The notes below the pieces were generated by a model. It saw only the letters and a program-made list of their open reading frames with translations, was not told the origin of the DNA and made no database searches. From NCBI GenBank assembly GCA_963697285.1, contig CAVONI010000009.1, forward strand, positions 310,001 to 374,000: a stretch of DNA of 64,000 nt, read 5' to 3'. Positions within the stretch are counted from its first letter, which is position 1, and the number at the start of each line of letters is the position of its first letter. Positions 11,619 through 19,520 of this stretch are shown piece by piece. The DNA comes from JAEUQQ01 sp963697285. Its GTDB lineage: Bacteria > Acidobacteriota > Vicinamibacteria > Vicinamibacterales > JAFNAJ01. The translations under genes and the position numbers were made by a program.

Positions 11619-12698
11619 ATGGCCGACATCTCGGCGGTTCAGAAGCACACCTGCGCGGCGTGCGGTGCTCCCGCCGAATGGAACGCCGCGAAGATGCGGC
11701 TGGTGTGCCCCTTCTGCGGCACCGAGACGCCATTCGAGATGAAGCCCGCGACGGGCGAGATCGAGGAGATCGATCTCGCCCGCACGCTGCGCGAACTCGA
11801 CGAGTCGCAGCGCGGCTGGAAGAGCGAGAAGCGCACGGTGCAGTGCCAGAGCTGCAAGGCCGTGTCGGTCTTCGATCCCGAGCGCGTGGGCCAGCGTTGT
11901 GACTTCTGCGGCTCGCCGGCGCTCGTCGACTACACCGAGATCAAGGCACCCATCAGCCCGCAGAGCCTCCTGCCGTTCCGGGTCGCCGAGAGCTCGGTCC
12001 GCGAGACCATCCGGAAGTGGTACGCCAGCCGGTGGTTCGCGCCCAACGCCCTGTCGAGGCGTGCGCTCGTCGACACGGTCAAGGGCATCTACATTCCCTA
12101 CTGGACGTTCGATGCGCGCGTGCACTGTCCCTGGACGGCCGAGGCGGGCCACCACTACTACGTGACCGAGCGCCGAAACGGCAAGATGGAACGGGTGCAG
12201 AAGACCCGCTGGGAGCCGGCCGCTGGGGTGGTCGACCACTTCTTCGACGACACGCCGGTCTCAGGCACGCGCGGCGTGCACGAGGCGCTGCTGCGCAAGA
12301 TCGAACCATTCCCCACGGCTGAACTCGTCCCCTACGACCGCGCGTACCTCGCGGGGTTCGTCGTCGAGCATTACCAGGTGGTGTTGTTCGACGCGGCGAA
12401 GGCCGCTGCCGGCAGGATGGACGAGGCGCTGCGCGAGATGTGCGCGGCGCAGGTTCCGGGCGACACGCACCGCAACCTGCAGATCGCTCCCGAGTACTCG
12501 GCCCAGACCTTCAAGCACATCCTCGTGCCGATCTGGATGCTGGTCTACAACTACCGCGCGAAGCCGTACCAACTCGTTGTCAACGGCTACACCGGCGCGA
12601 TGGACGGCGAGTACCCCAAGAGCGCGTGGAAGATCTTCTTCGCAGCCCTCGCGGTCTTGATCATCTTCCTGATCATCGCGTATCTCGACGCGAACTGA
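11619..12698 (+). CDS. Zinc-ribbon membrane protein, YdjG-like partner of the SPFH protein
   Basis: A 359-residue protein with two Cys4 zinc ribbons near the N-terminus. The first is CAACGAPAEWN...CPFCG (about 9-32) and the second is CQSCKAVSVFD...CDFCG (about 75-94); both are TFIIB/rubredoxin-like knuckles. A central domain rich in aromatic residues follows (IPYWTFDA, YYVTERRNG), then RAKPYQLVVNGYTG and a single C-terminal helix (about 334-355) that would anchor it in the inner membrane. Its start is one base past the SPFH stop, so the two are translationally linked. The likely role is membrane-stress sensing or scaffolding together with the SPFH protein (inference). Confidence 0.8.
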   Translation: MADISAVQKHTCAACGAPAEWNAAKMRLVCPFCGTETPFEMKPATGEIEEIDLARTLRELDESQRGWKSEKRTVQCQSCKAVSVFDPERVGQRCDFCGSPALVDYTEIKAPISPQSLLPFRVAESSVRETIRKWYASRWFAPNALSRRALVDTVKGIYIPYWTFDARVHCPWTAEAGHHYYVTERRNGKMERVQKTRWEPAAGVVDHFFDDTPVSGTRGVHEALLRKIEPFPTAELVPYDRAYLAGFVVEHYQVVLFDAAKAAAGRMDEALREMCAAQVPGDTHRNLQIAPEYSAQTFKHILVPIWMLVYNYRAKPYQLVVNGYTGAMDGEYPKSAWKIFFAALAVLIIFLIIAYLDAN

Positions 12699-12766
12699 CC
12701 CGCCCCGCCTTCGCGCTGCGCGCTACGGCGCGGCAGGCCCTCCCGGTGGCGGCGGCGCGGCACGGC

Positions 12767-13795
12767 CTACATGCGTTCGGAGAGCAATGCGACGCTGAGC
12801 GCGTAGTGGTGTGCGCAGTTGTAGGTGAGGATGCTCTCGTAGTTCGACGAGACGAGGAAGGCGCGATCGCCACTCCGCACGAGCGACGCCGGCAAGGTGC
12901 TGTCTGGCAGCCGCTTCGCCTTCGGCAACGTGACGCCCAGCGACCGCCACTCGATCCACGGTCGCGGCACCGTCATCTCGCGCTCGGCCCTGCAGCCCTC
13001 CGGGCGCATTGGCACCGCGTCGGCCACGGCGATGGCCGCGCGATCGGACAGTTCGACTTCGCGCCCCCACCGCAGCTCGGGTGACCAGCCGTTCTTCGAG
13101 AGATAGTTGGCGATCGAGGCGAACACGTCGGGTGGCGACGTCCAGATATTGCGGCGGCCGTCACGGTCGAAATCCTCGGCGTACCGCAGGTAGCTCGACG
13201 GCATGAACTGCGGCTGACCCATCGCACCGGCCCACGACCCCTTCAGCATCGACAACTCGACGTCACCCCGATCGACGATGGTCAGGGCGTCGAAGAGCTG
13301 CTCACGGAAGAACGGCCCCCGCCTGCCGTCCCACGCCAGCGTGGCCAGCGCGGTGACAGTCGGACGGACGCCCGTGAAGCGGCCGAAATTCGACTCGATG
13401 CCCCAGATGGCCACGACCACCCTGGCCGGCACGTGGTAGTGCGCCGAGATGCGGGCCAGCAGGGCGCGGTGGGTGTGCAATGCCGCGCGCGCCTTCTTCG
13501 TGAACGTCGGCGTCAGGCGGCGCTTGAGGTAGGAGTCGAGCGTCAGCACGAACTCGGCCTGGGTGCGGTCGCGCTCGCGCACCACCTCGAGCAGTTCGAC
13601 GCCGTCGAATGCCTGCTGCACGGTCTCTTCGCGGATGCCACGCTCGAGGGCTTCGCGCTTCACATCGTCGAGCCACTGGGCGAACGGCGCGGGGTCGCTG
13701 ACGGGCGCCTGTGCGACGCCGTCGAGGCGTGCGCAGAGCAGCACGACGACACCCATGGCGGCGCAGGTACCGATCAGCCGTGAGGCGAGGTGCAT
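12767..13795 (-). CDS. MltB-family lytic murein transglycosylase
   Basis: A 342-residue exported protein (signal segment about 8-30) that would cleave peptidoglycan non-hydrolytically, leaving 1,6-anhydromuramic ends. The catalytic glutamate is Glu134 in the motif VVAIWGIESNFGRF. Downstream motifs GSWAGAMGQPQFMPSSYLRYAEDFDRDG (split here as AGAMGQPQFMPSSY and DFDRDG) are diagnostic of MltB/SLT family 3. The usual C-terminal peptidoglycan-binding domain is not obvious; the protein ends about 90 residues after DFDRDG. No lipobox cysteine is evident after the signal peptide, so it may be soluble and periplasmic. It converges with the zinc-ribbon gene, with 68 bases between them. Confidence 0.92.
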   Translation of the reverse strand: MHLASRLIGTCAAMGVVVLLCARLDGVAQAPVSDPAPFAQWLDDVKREALERGIREETVQQAFDGVELLEVVRERDRTQAEFVLTLDSYLKRRLTPTFTKKARAALHTHRALLARISAHYHVPARVVVAIWGIESNFGRFTGVRPTVTALATLAWDGRRGPFFREQLFDALTIVDRGDVELSMLKGSWAGAMGQPQFMPSSYLRYAEDFDRDGRRNIWTSPPDVFASIANYLSKNGWSPELRWGREVELSDRAAIAVADAVPMRPEGCRAEREMTVPRPWIEWRSLGVTLPKAKRLPDSTLPASLVRSGDRAFLVSSNYESILTYNCAHHYALSVALLSERM

Positions 13796-13862
13796 GGCCG
13801 TCAGTATGCCACGCGCCTGCGTTCGTTCGAGCCCGACGCGTTCATGGTTCAGCAGGACTCGG

Positions 13863-14333
13863 TTAGCCCTTCAAGAAGCTCTTCAGCATCCAGATCGTCT
13901 TCTGGTGAAGCGTGATCCGCCCAATCATCAAGTCCTGGCTTTCCGCGTCGTTCGCCTGCCCCGCGATATCACGTGCGCGGACGGCGTCGGCCACCAGCTT
14001 TTCGTTGGCGGCAATGAGGGCCAGGACGTACTCGTCTTGTGCCAGCGGAGACGCGAATTCCTTCATCTGCGCCGCTTGTGCGAGTGTGCTGAGACCACCG
14101 ATGGCGTACGCGTCGAGCGCACGAATCCGTTCGGCAATCTCGTCAATCGCCACGAACAACTCCTCGTATTGCGTCTGGAACGCCGTGTGCAGCGCGAAGA
14201 AGCCCGGGCCCTCCACGTTCCAATGCGCCAGATGGGTCAGTGACAGCAGGCCATAGGAGTCGGCGAGCACCTGGTTCAGGCTCTTCGTCAGTCCAGCGGT
14301 GCGTGTTGAAGGGGCAGTCGTCTTGGTGGCCAT
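13863..14333 (-). CDS. dps: Dps-family DNA-binding ferritin-like protein
   Basis: A 156-residue Dps protein that would store iron using hydrogen peroxide and shield DNA during starvation and oxidative stress. The inter-subunit ferroxidase residues are visible: His37 in LAHWNVEGPGFF, His49, and Asp64/Glu68 in AIDEIAERI. The short N-terminal tail is Lys/Thr/Arg-rich, which in this family contacts DNA. SD GAGG lies seven bases before the ATG. About 70 bases upstream lies an imperfect palindrome, ACCGG-N6-CCGGT (14401-14416), that could be an operator, but this is only suggestive. It opens a stretch of oxidative- and light-stress genes. Confidence 0.93.
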   Translation of the reverse strand: MATKTTAPSTRTAGLTKSLNQVLADSYGLLSLTHLAHWNVEGPGFFALHTAFQTQYEELFVAIDEIAERIRALDAYAIGGLSTLAQAAQMKEFASPLAQDEYVLALIAANEKLVADAVRARDIAGQANDAESQDLMIGRITLHQKTIWMLKSFLKG

Positions 14334-14465
14334 CGTTACCTCGGTGGTTCCAGGTCCTGTTGCACGTGAGGGGTTGTCCCGGCGGCTGGGTTCAGCCTAC
14401 ACCGGCGCTCACCGGTGCTCAGTTGAGTCTATGGCGGAAACAGGCGTCTCGTGCGTCCACAGGCA

Positions 14466-14618
14466 TCACCGTTGCCTAATCTCCGCCCGGCGCATGGGCA
14501 TGCTGTCGATCAACGTGAAGATGCGTTCCAGATCGAAGACGTCCTTCGAATACCGCGCCTTGATCCCGCCGTCCTTGCCGATCATGGGAAGTCGGCAGCG
14601 GTGACGGCTCTCGGACAT
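14466..14618 (-). pseudogene. C-terminal remnant of a DUF4174 protein
   Basis: Fifty codons on the minus strand end in MIGKDGGIKARYSKDV then FDLERIFTLIDSMPMRRAEI, which is how DUF4174 proteins end (thioredoxin-fold-like proteins of about 130-150 residues; family knowledge). Everything before LPMIGKDGG is missing. Further upstream the same frame is only a shadow of the membrane-protein gene that begins coding at 15069. The nearest ATG (14618) has no convincing SD. I therefore call it a 5'-truncated relic. A very short functional protein is the unlikely alternative. Confidence 0.6.
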
Positions 14619-14631
14619 GGTGAAGACACGG

Positions 14632-15069
14632 TCATCGCGGGGCCACGAGGAGTGCGCACGCGATGATTCCCCGGGTCGACCAGGCCAGCGTGCGCACCCA
14701 GTTCGTGCGCACCAGCCAGCGCAGGACGGCGGCGTCGAATCCGCCCTGGAGTCGACGATGAGCTGGCACCTGCCAGAGCCCCGTGCTGGTCCAGACGACC
14801 GCAAGCAGTCCCAGCCCGCTCCAGGCGAGCGCGCCTCCAAGACACCAGGCCGTGGCGATCGCCGTTCCGAGTTCGACGAGCATCGGCGGCCCCACCACCC
14901 AGCCGGTCCGCCGTGCGTGATGACGCTCGTACTCGGGGAACTCGGCCTCGCCCACCCGGGAGAACAACGGGTAGTGCACGACCTGGACGAACCAGATGAC
15001 CCCCACCATGAAGAGCGTCATCGCGGCATGGAGCAGCAGAAGCCAACCGACGGGACAGGCGACCGTCAT
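14632..15069 (-). CDS. Small conserved inner-membrane protein (four helices, unknown)
   Basis: A 145-residue protein with four hydrophobic segments (about 5-28, 55-75, 80-100, 122-142) separated by short basic loops; FSRVGEAEFPEYERHHARR forms the first cytoplasmic loop. I do not recognise a named family with certainty; the layout is similar to DUF1772-like small membrane proteins. Its ATG (15069-15067) overlaps the TGA of the flavoprotein gene (15068-15066) by the ATGA pattern, so it is translationally coupled to that gene and shares the photolyase operon. No catalytic motif is visible. Confidence 0.7.
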   Translation of the reverse strand: MTVACPVGWLLLLHAAMTLFMVGVIWFVQVVHYPLFSRVGEAEFPEYERHHARRTGWVVGPPMLVELGTAIATAWCLGGALAWSGLGLLAVVWTSTGLWQVPAHRRLQGGFDAAVLRWLVRTNWVRTLAWSTRGIIACALLVAPR

Positions 15070-16049
15070 GACGCACCCGCCAGGACAGCCTCGGCGGCGG
15101 CCCATCCGGAGAGCGCGGCGCCCTCGACGCGCGGGCCGGCGAAGCCGTCACCGGCCAGCACGAGCGGCGGAGCCTCACTCACGATCAGGCAGGGCCGCTC
15201 ATCGGTCTGCATCGGCTTGCTGTAGCGCCAGCCGTGCACCTGGAAGGTGCGCGCCTGGGCGCCCAACCATGTCGCCGCTGCGCTCAGCAGTTGACGGCCG
15301 CTCTCCTGCCGATCCTGCTCCCAATGCTCCACGCTGAAGGAGTGGTTGGCGTGAATGGTGACGGACGGCGTCGCCGAGATCCCTTTCAGCTGATTGTCTG
15401 CGATCCAGGCGATCGGTCCACCGACAGGCGCCAGTCCGCCGGGAGGCGCGAGCCGCGACGGGCCCGACAGCACGGCCATTACCGCGAGGCAGCGTTCGTA
15501 GGTGATGCCCTCGAGCCGCGTGCGGGTTTCCGCCTCGAGGGTCAGCCCTCCGGCTTCCATGATCGCCAGCGACTGGGGCACGGGTGGCGTCAGCACAACG
15601 GCTCCGGCGGAGAATGCTTCTCCGGACTGGGTCACCGCGGTCCAGCCGGCCGTGGAACACCGCAACGCCGCGACCTGCCTTTCCAGAACGATCTCGAGGC
15701 CGCGAGCCAGGTGCTTGGCCACAGCAGTCATCGCGGGGTGGCCCCTCCAGCGGGCATGCCCATCCGCGCGTTCGGCGAAACCGCGACACCACTCCTCGAC
15801 GACGCCGGCCTCTCGGCACTGCTCGATGACGGCGGCGAACCGAGGCATCCGGGCCGTGATGAACTGGGCACCGTGATCGAAGCTCGCCTCGCTGATCCGT
15901 CGGCTCGCAAGCCGTCCGCCGACTGACCGGCCCTTGTCGAGGACGAGCACGCGGGCACCAGCGCGTGTCAACTCGGTCGCCGCGATCAAGCCGGCCATTC
16001 CTGCGCCAATGACCAGCACGTCGGCGTCGCGTTCGGAGTCGGGCATCAT
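15066..16049 (-). CDS. Renalase-like FAD-dependent oxidoreductase
   Basis: A protein of about 327 residues, taking one of two tandem ATGs at 16049/16046 as start. It begins with a dinucleotide-binding fold (VLVIGAGMAGLIAATELTRAG), the second FAD motif LVLDKGRSVGGRLASRR and FDHGAQFITAR. That order and spelling are typical of renalase and related NAD(P)H-oxidising bacterial flavoproteins (family knowledge). The C-terminal PCLIVSEAPPLVLAGDGFAGPRVEGAALSG closes the FAD site. It lies directly downstream of the photolyase gene on the same strand, a pairing seen in other bacteria and suggestive of light- or flavin-related redox metabolism. No strong SD precedes either ATG, so the N-terminus is uncertain; the open frame extends to 16229. 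Confidence 0.82.
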   Translation of the reverse strand: MMPDSERDADVLVIGAGMAGLIAATELTRAGARVLVLDKGRSVGGRLASRRISEASFDHGAQFITARMPRFAAVIEQCREAGVVEEWCRGFAERADGHARWRGHPAMTAVAKHLARGLEIVLERQVAALRCSTAGWTAVTQSGEAFSAGAVVLTPPVPQSLAIMEAGGLTLEAETRTRLEGITYERCLAVMAVLSGPSRLAPPGGLAPVGGPIAWIADNQLKGISATPSVTIHANHSFSVEHWEQDRQESGRQLLSAAATWLGAQARTFQVHGWRYSKPMQTDERPCLIVSEAPPLVLAGDGFAGPRVEGAALSGWAAAEAVLAGAS

Positions 16050-16194
16050 CTCGGATATCGGATAGCGGTGCGGCTGCCATGCGCCTGGCGGCGACCCGGG
16101 CCAAGGCCCCCTCGTCTGGAACGCGAGCGCACCCGAGAGAGACCGCCTACCCCAACGGCTGAGCGAGCGAGTGACCTGACGGGCCGTCTCGGGC

Positions 16195-17739
16195 TCACGC
16201 GAGCGCGCCCTTCCGGAGCGCATCGGCACGGCGACCGATTGCCGTGCGCTCTGTCGCGCCGAGCCGTTCGAGATTCTTCACCTGCATGACCATGCGCGGA
16301 TTCCCGGCGAGCCGGGCCCGGTGCCGGGCCAGGAAATCCCAGTAGAGCGTCGTGAACGGGCACGCGTCCTCGCCGGTGCGTGTGGCCGGGTCGAACCGGC
16401 AGCCCTCACAGTAGTTGCTCATCCGCTGGATGTACTTGCCCGACGCCGCGTAGGGCTTGCTCGCCATGAGCCCGCCGTCGGCGTATTGGCTCATGCCCAG
16501 CGTGTTGGGCAACTCCGCCCACTCGATCGCATCGACGTACACCGCCAGATACCACTCATGGACCTGCGCCGGCTCGACGCCGAGCATCAACGCGTACAGG
16601 CCCGTGATCATGAGCCGCTGGATGTGGTGCGCGTAGCCGTACTCGAGTGTCTGCGAGATGGTGTCGCGGAGGCAGGCCATGGGCGTCTCACCCGTCCAGT
16701 AGAACGCCGGCAGCGGCTCATGGGCATCCAGCGCGTTGTTCGACAGGTAGCCCGGCATCTGCGTCCAGTAGATGCCGCGCACGTACTCGCGCCATCCGAG
16801 AATCTGCCGGACGAACCCCTCCACGGCGGCGAGGGGTGCGTGATTGTCGCGACAGGCGGCTTCGGCGGCCGACACCACCTCGCGGGGATCGAGGAGCTTG
16901 AGATTGAGCGCCGCAGACAGGCACGAGTGGTAGAGCCAGGGCTCGCCAGTCCACATGGCATCCTGGTAGCGGCCGAACTCCGGCAGCCGCCTCTCGACGA
17001 AGGCCGCGAGCGCCGCGAGCGCCTGGTCGCGCGTCACGGGCCAGGCGAAGCGGTCGAGCCGGCCCGGGTGGCTGGCAAACCGGCGTTCGACCAGCGCGAG
17101 CACGTCGCGCGTCACCGCATCGGGCGGAACAGAAGGGGGCGGAGGTACCGCAGGCGGTCCCGCCTTCCCAAAGGCCGCGCGGTTCTCCGTGTCGAAGCTC
17201 CACCGCCCGCCAGTGGGCTCGTCGCCATCCATCAGCACGCCGTGCCGGCGACGCAGCTCACGGTAGAAGTACTCCAGCCGCAGCTGCTTCCGGCCGTGGG
17301 CGTGCGCGACGAACTCACGGGTCGTGGCGTAGAAGTGCCGGTCGTCCCGTACGTCGAGAGGCACGCCCGTCCGCTCGGACACCCCTTCGATCGCACGCCA
17401 GACGCGCCAGTCACCCGGGTGGGTCATCACGAGGCGCTGGGGACGGTAAGCCGCTGTTGCCGCCTCGAGCTCGGCGGCCAACGACCCTCGGTTCGCCTCG
17501 TCGTCGAGGTGGACGTAGTGAAGCGGCCAGCCGCGAGCGTGCAGGCCTTGCGCGAAATGACGCATGGCCGACAGGAACAGGGCCGTGCGGGGCTTGCTCG
17601 ACCAGACGTGCTCCGATTCCTCGGCCACTTCGGCCATCCAGACTCGGTCGCGCGCGGGGTCGAAGCCGTCGAACGACGACGAGCCGGCGTCGAGTTGATC
17701 GCCGAGGACGATGACGAGGTGACGGGATCCTGCAGGCAC
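16195..17739 (-). CDS. Fe-S bacterial cryptochrome/photolyase (PhrB-type)
   Basis: A 514-residue photolyase-related protein. The N-terminal Rossmann antenna domain starts with LVIVLGDQLD and has MAEVAEESEHVWSSKPR. The all-helical FAD domain includes FVRQILGWREYVRGIYW and MITGLYALMLGVEP. The C-terminal cluster-binding part shows YCEGCRFDP...CPFTTLYWDFL, with cysteines placed to bind a [4Fe-4S] cluster along with an upstream Cys, as in Agrobacterium PhrB. Members of this class repair (6-4) photoproducts using blue light and carry FAD plus a lumazine antenna (family knowledge). It heads a minus-strand unit with the renalase-like flavoprotein and small membrane protein. If the flavoprotein begins at 16049 the two genes are 145 bases apart. 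Confidence 0.92.
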   Translation of the reverse strand: MPAGSRHLVIVLGDQLDAGSSSFDGFDPARDRVWMAEVAEESEHVWSSKPRTALFLSAMRHFAQGLHARGWPLHYVHLDDEANRGSLAAELEAATAAYRPQRLVMTHPGDWRVWRAIEGVSERTGVPLDVRDDRHFYATTREFVAHAHGRKQLRLEYFYRELRRRHGVLMDGDEPTGGRWSFDTENRAAFGKAGPPAVPPPPSVPPDAVTRDVLALVERRFASHPGRLDRFAWPVTRDQALAALAAFVERRLPEFGRYQDAMWTGEPWLYHSCLSAALNLKLLDPREVVSAAEAACRDNHAPLAAVEGFVRQILGWREYVRGIYWTQMPGYLSNNALDAHEPLPAFYWTGETPMACLRDTISQTLEYGYAHHIQRLMITGLYALMLGVEPAQVHEWYLAVYVDAIEWAELPNTLGMSQYADGGLMASKPYAASGKYIQRMSNYCEGCRFDPATRTGEDACPFTTLYWDFLARHRARLAGNPRMVMQVKNLERLGATERTAIGRRADALRKGALA

Positions 17740-17840
17740 GGGATCGGGGCGCTAGCGGCGGCGCCGACGGGTCGTCGAGCAGTATCTCATCCTGCCTGCG
17801 ACAAGCGCGTCTCCCGCACCAGCGGCCTCCGCCAGGGGAA

Positions 17841-18095
17841 CTATGCAGGACGGGTGGGAACCCACTGCCGGACCTCTTGAAAGTGGGTGACGTGCAAGTA
17901 CCGAACGATGTCGACGCGAAAGAGAGCGCAGGACGCGGAGCGGACGAACTGGTCGAGATAGGGGTGCCGGTCGGTGAGCAGGCGGGACCACTGCTCCAAC
18001 TCCGCTCCCGTCGCCACTTCGTGCGCGCGGCCGAGGTCCTCGTTCGAACCATGGTCAGGGGCGGACCCGCCAGCGATCTCGTCCGGGACACGCAT
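17841..18095 (-). CDS. Short protein resembling the tail of a PPOX-type flavin-binding protein
   Basis: An 84-residue frame starting at ATG 18095 with a strong SD (AAGGAG read on the minus strand at 18102-18107, six bases away). The second half, LEQWSRLLTDRHPYLDQF then CALFRVDIVRYLHVTHFQEV, resembles the C-terminal strand-helix-strand of pyridoxamine-phosphate-oxidase-like stress proteins. The flavin-binding barrel that should precede it is absent; a typical member is about 150 residues. The good SD argues that it is translated. It may be a truncated family member or an independent small protein. It lies 78 bases downstream of the nucleoside deaminase on the same strand. Confidence 0.5.
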   Translation of the reverse strand: MRVPDEIAGGSAPDHGSNEDLGRAHEVATGAELEQWSRLLTDRHPYLDQFVRSASCALFRVDIVRYLHVTHFQEVRQWVPTRPA

Positions 18096-18173
18096 GTCTC
18101 TCTCCTTGCCGTCTGCGGCTCTGGTCGAATCCTGCGACACGCCGCGTCTGCAACGGGCAGCGGCGGCCGCCGA

Positions 18174-18626
18174 TCAGCCGGCCTGGCCCTCGAACAAGGC
18201 ATTGCACTCCTGTTCGAGCACGCCGCCGATGATCGTACAGGTCCACCCCGGGCTCCGGCGCACCACCTCCTCGGCAAGGATGTCGATCTGGCGCCAGCCC
18301 TGCTGCTGCAGGAAGCGGATCGACGAGCCGAACACCACCGTGCCGATGCCGCTCCAGAGGATGGCCGCCAGGCACATGGGGCACGGCTCCGCCGTCGTGT
18401 AGAGGACGAGGCCGGATCCGTTGTCGCCGCGCCCCGATTCGGCGAGACGGTTGATGGCGTCGATCTCGCCGTGCCACGTCGGATTGATCGCCGACTTGTT
18501 CCACCCCTCGGCCACCACCTCGCCCGAATCGGCGCACACGATCAGGGCGCCGAAGGGCAGACGGGGACAGTTGGCCGTCAGGGCGATGGCCCGTCTCATG
18601 AAGCGTTCGTGGTCGAGGGAGTCCAT
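18174..18626 (-). CDS. Nucleoside deaminase of the guanine/tRNA-adenosine deaminase superfamily
   Basis: A 150-residue zinc deaminase. The site is complete: HGE (His52, with proton-shuttling Glu54) and PCPMC (Cys82, Cys85). The size and the motif order, including FGALIVCADSGEVVAEGWNKS, match GuaD/CMP-dCMP-type small deaminases, which remove the amino group of guanine or cytosine derivatives. Guanine deaminase is the closest guess because of the long C-terminal helix after FGSSIRFLQQQGW, but substrate cannot be settled by reading. It is transcribed away from the DUF427/EgtB genes and towards the short PPOX-like frame. Confidence 0.82.
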   Translation of the reverse strand: MDSLDHERFMRRAIALTANCPRLPFGALIVCADSGEVVAEGWNKSAINPTWHGEIDAINRLAESGRGDNGSGLVLYTTAEPCPMCLAAILWSGIGTVVFGSSIRFLQQQGWRQIDILAEEVVRRSPGWTCTIIGGVLEQECNALFEGQAG

Positions 18627-18913
18627 CAGCGGGCGATCTCAAGCGTGCCAACGTCGGGCACGTCTACCTTCGGTCCACATTCCTGCGTCACAAGCCGTCA
18701 TCCTACTCGACGAGGGCCACGCGGGCCGCTCGAGTGATGGACCGCCACCTCGATCCACTCGCCCGCGCGGGTCTGCATCGGCCGCCGGTCATCACCTCAG
18801 CCAGCACGCGGGTGCGGTCGGAGCGGGAGCGCCGGAGCCACGGTGCGCGGCTGGAGCCGTCTGCAGTCCAGCCTGCCGCGAACCCTCGGCGGCAGCCACG
18901 TCGTCATTCGAGT
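18627..18913. other. Gene-free divergent spacer
   Basis: This 287-base spacer separates the deaminase (minus) from the DUF427 gene (plus) and must contain both promoters. Open frames cross it, but they have Arg/Pro-rich random-looking translations. I see no palindrome, repeat or good sigma-70 pair that I would defend. Confidence 0.4.
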
Positions 18914-19474
18914 GTGGACAAGAACTCGTCGCCGACCTCGCCGTTGCCTGGTCCCGGGGGCTGGCGCTACCACGGGCGGGGGCGGCCGCCGTTTGCCGTG
19001 GTACCGGCGCCCGGCCAGGAATCCGTCTGGGACTACCCGCGGCCTCCCCGCATCGACGCGGAATCTCGAGAGGTCGTCGTCCGGATCGGAGACGTGGAGG
19101 TGGCCCGCACCCGCCGCGCGCTGCGGGTGCTCGAGACGGCGAGTCCTCCCACCGTGTACATCCCGCGCTCCGACGTGGCGACCGAGTACCTGCGCCCCGC
19201 GCCGGGGTCGTCCCGATGCGAGTGGAAAGGCACGGCGCGATACTGGACCGTGTCCGTCCCGCCTCTCCTGCTGAATGCGGTAGGCTGGTCCTACGACGAT
19301 CCGCTGCCGGCGTTCGAAGCCCTCCGCACTCACCTCTCGTTCTACCCCGCACGGATCGAGTGCTACGTGGACGGGGTCAGGGTGAAGGGCCAGCCGGGCG
19401 GCTTCTACGGCGGCTGGGTCACGCCAGAACTCGTCGGTCCCTTCAAGGGCGACCTTGGTACGAGCGGATGGTGA
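18914..19474 (+). CDS. DUF427-domain protein
   Basis: A 186-residue protein, with start placed at GTG 18914; the frame is open further upstream but is Arg/His-rich there. The conserved section begins PGQESVWDYPRPPRI and continues ARTRRALRVLETASPPTVYIPRSDV, EWKGTARYWTV and AFYPARIEC-like YPARIECYVDG, the two-strand-repeat pattern of DUF427. Nearly all members have unknown function. It ends 46 bases before egtB on the same strand, so it probably belongs to the ergothioneine unit or is an upstream member of the same transcript. The C-terminus (VKGQPGGFYGGWVTPELVGPFKG) is the family's usual tail. Confidence 0.8.
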   Translation: MDKNSSPTSPLPGPGGWRYHGRGRPPFAVVPAPGQESVWDYPRPPRIDAESREVVVRIGDVEVARTRRALRVLETASPPTVYIPRSDVATEYLRPAPGSSRCEWKGTARYWTVSVPPLLLNAVGWSYDDPLPAFEALRTHLSFYPARIECYVDGVRVKGQPGGFYGGWVTPELVGPFKGDLGTSGW

Positions 19475-19520
19475 CGCCTCACGGCGTCCGCGCTCAGGTC
19501 TTGTCGTCGGAGCAGGTGTC

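Noticed and set aside
14401..14416. ACCGG-N6-CCGGT palindrome as an operator of dps
   Set aside because: Short, imperfect and expected by chance in GC-rich DNA; left as a remark only.
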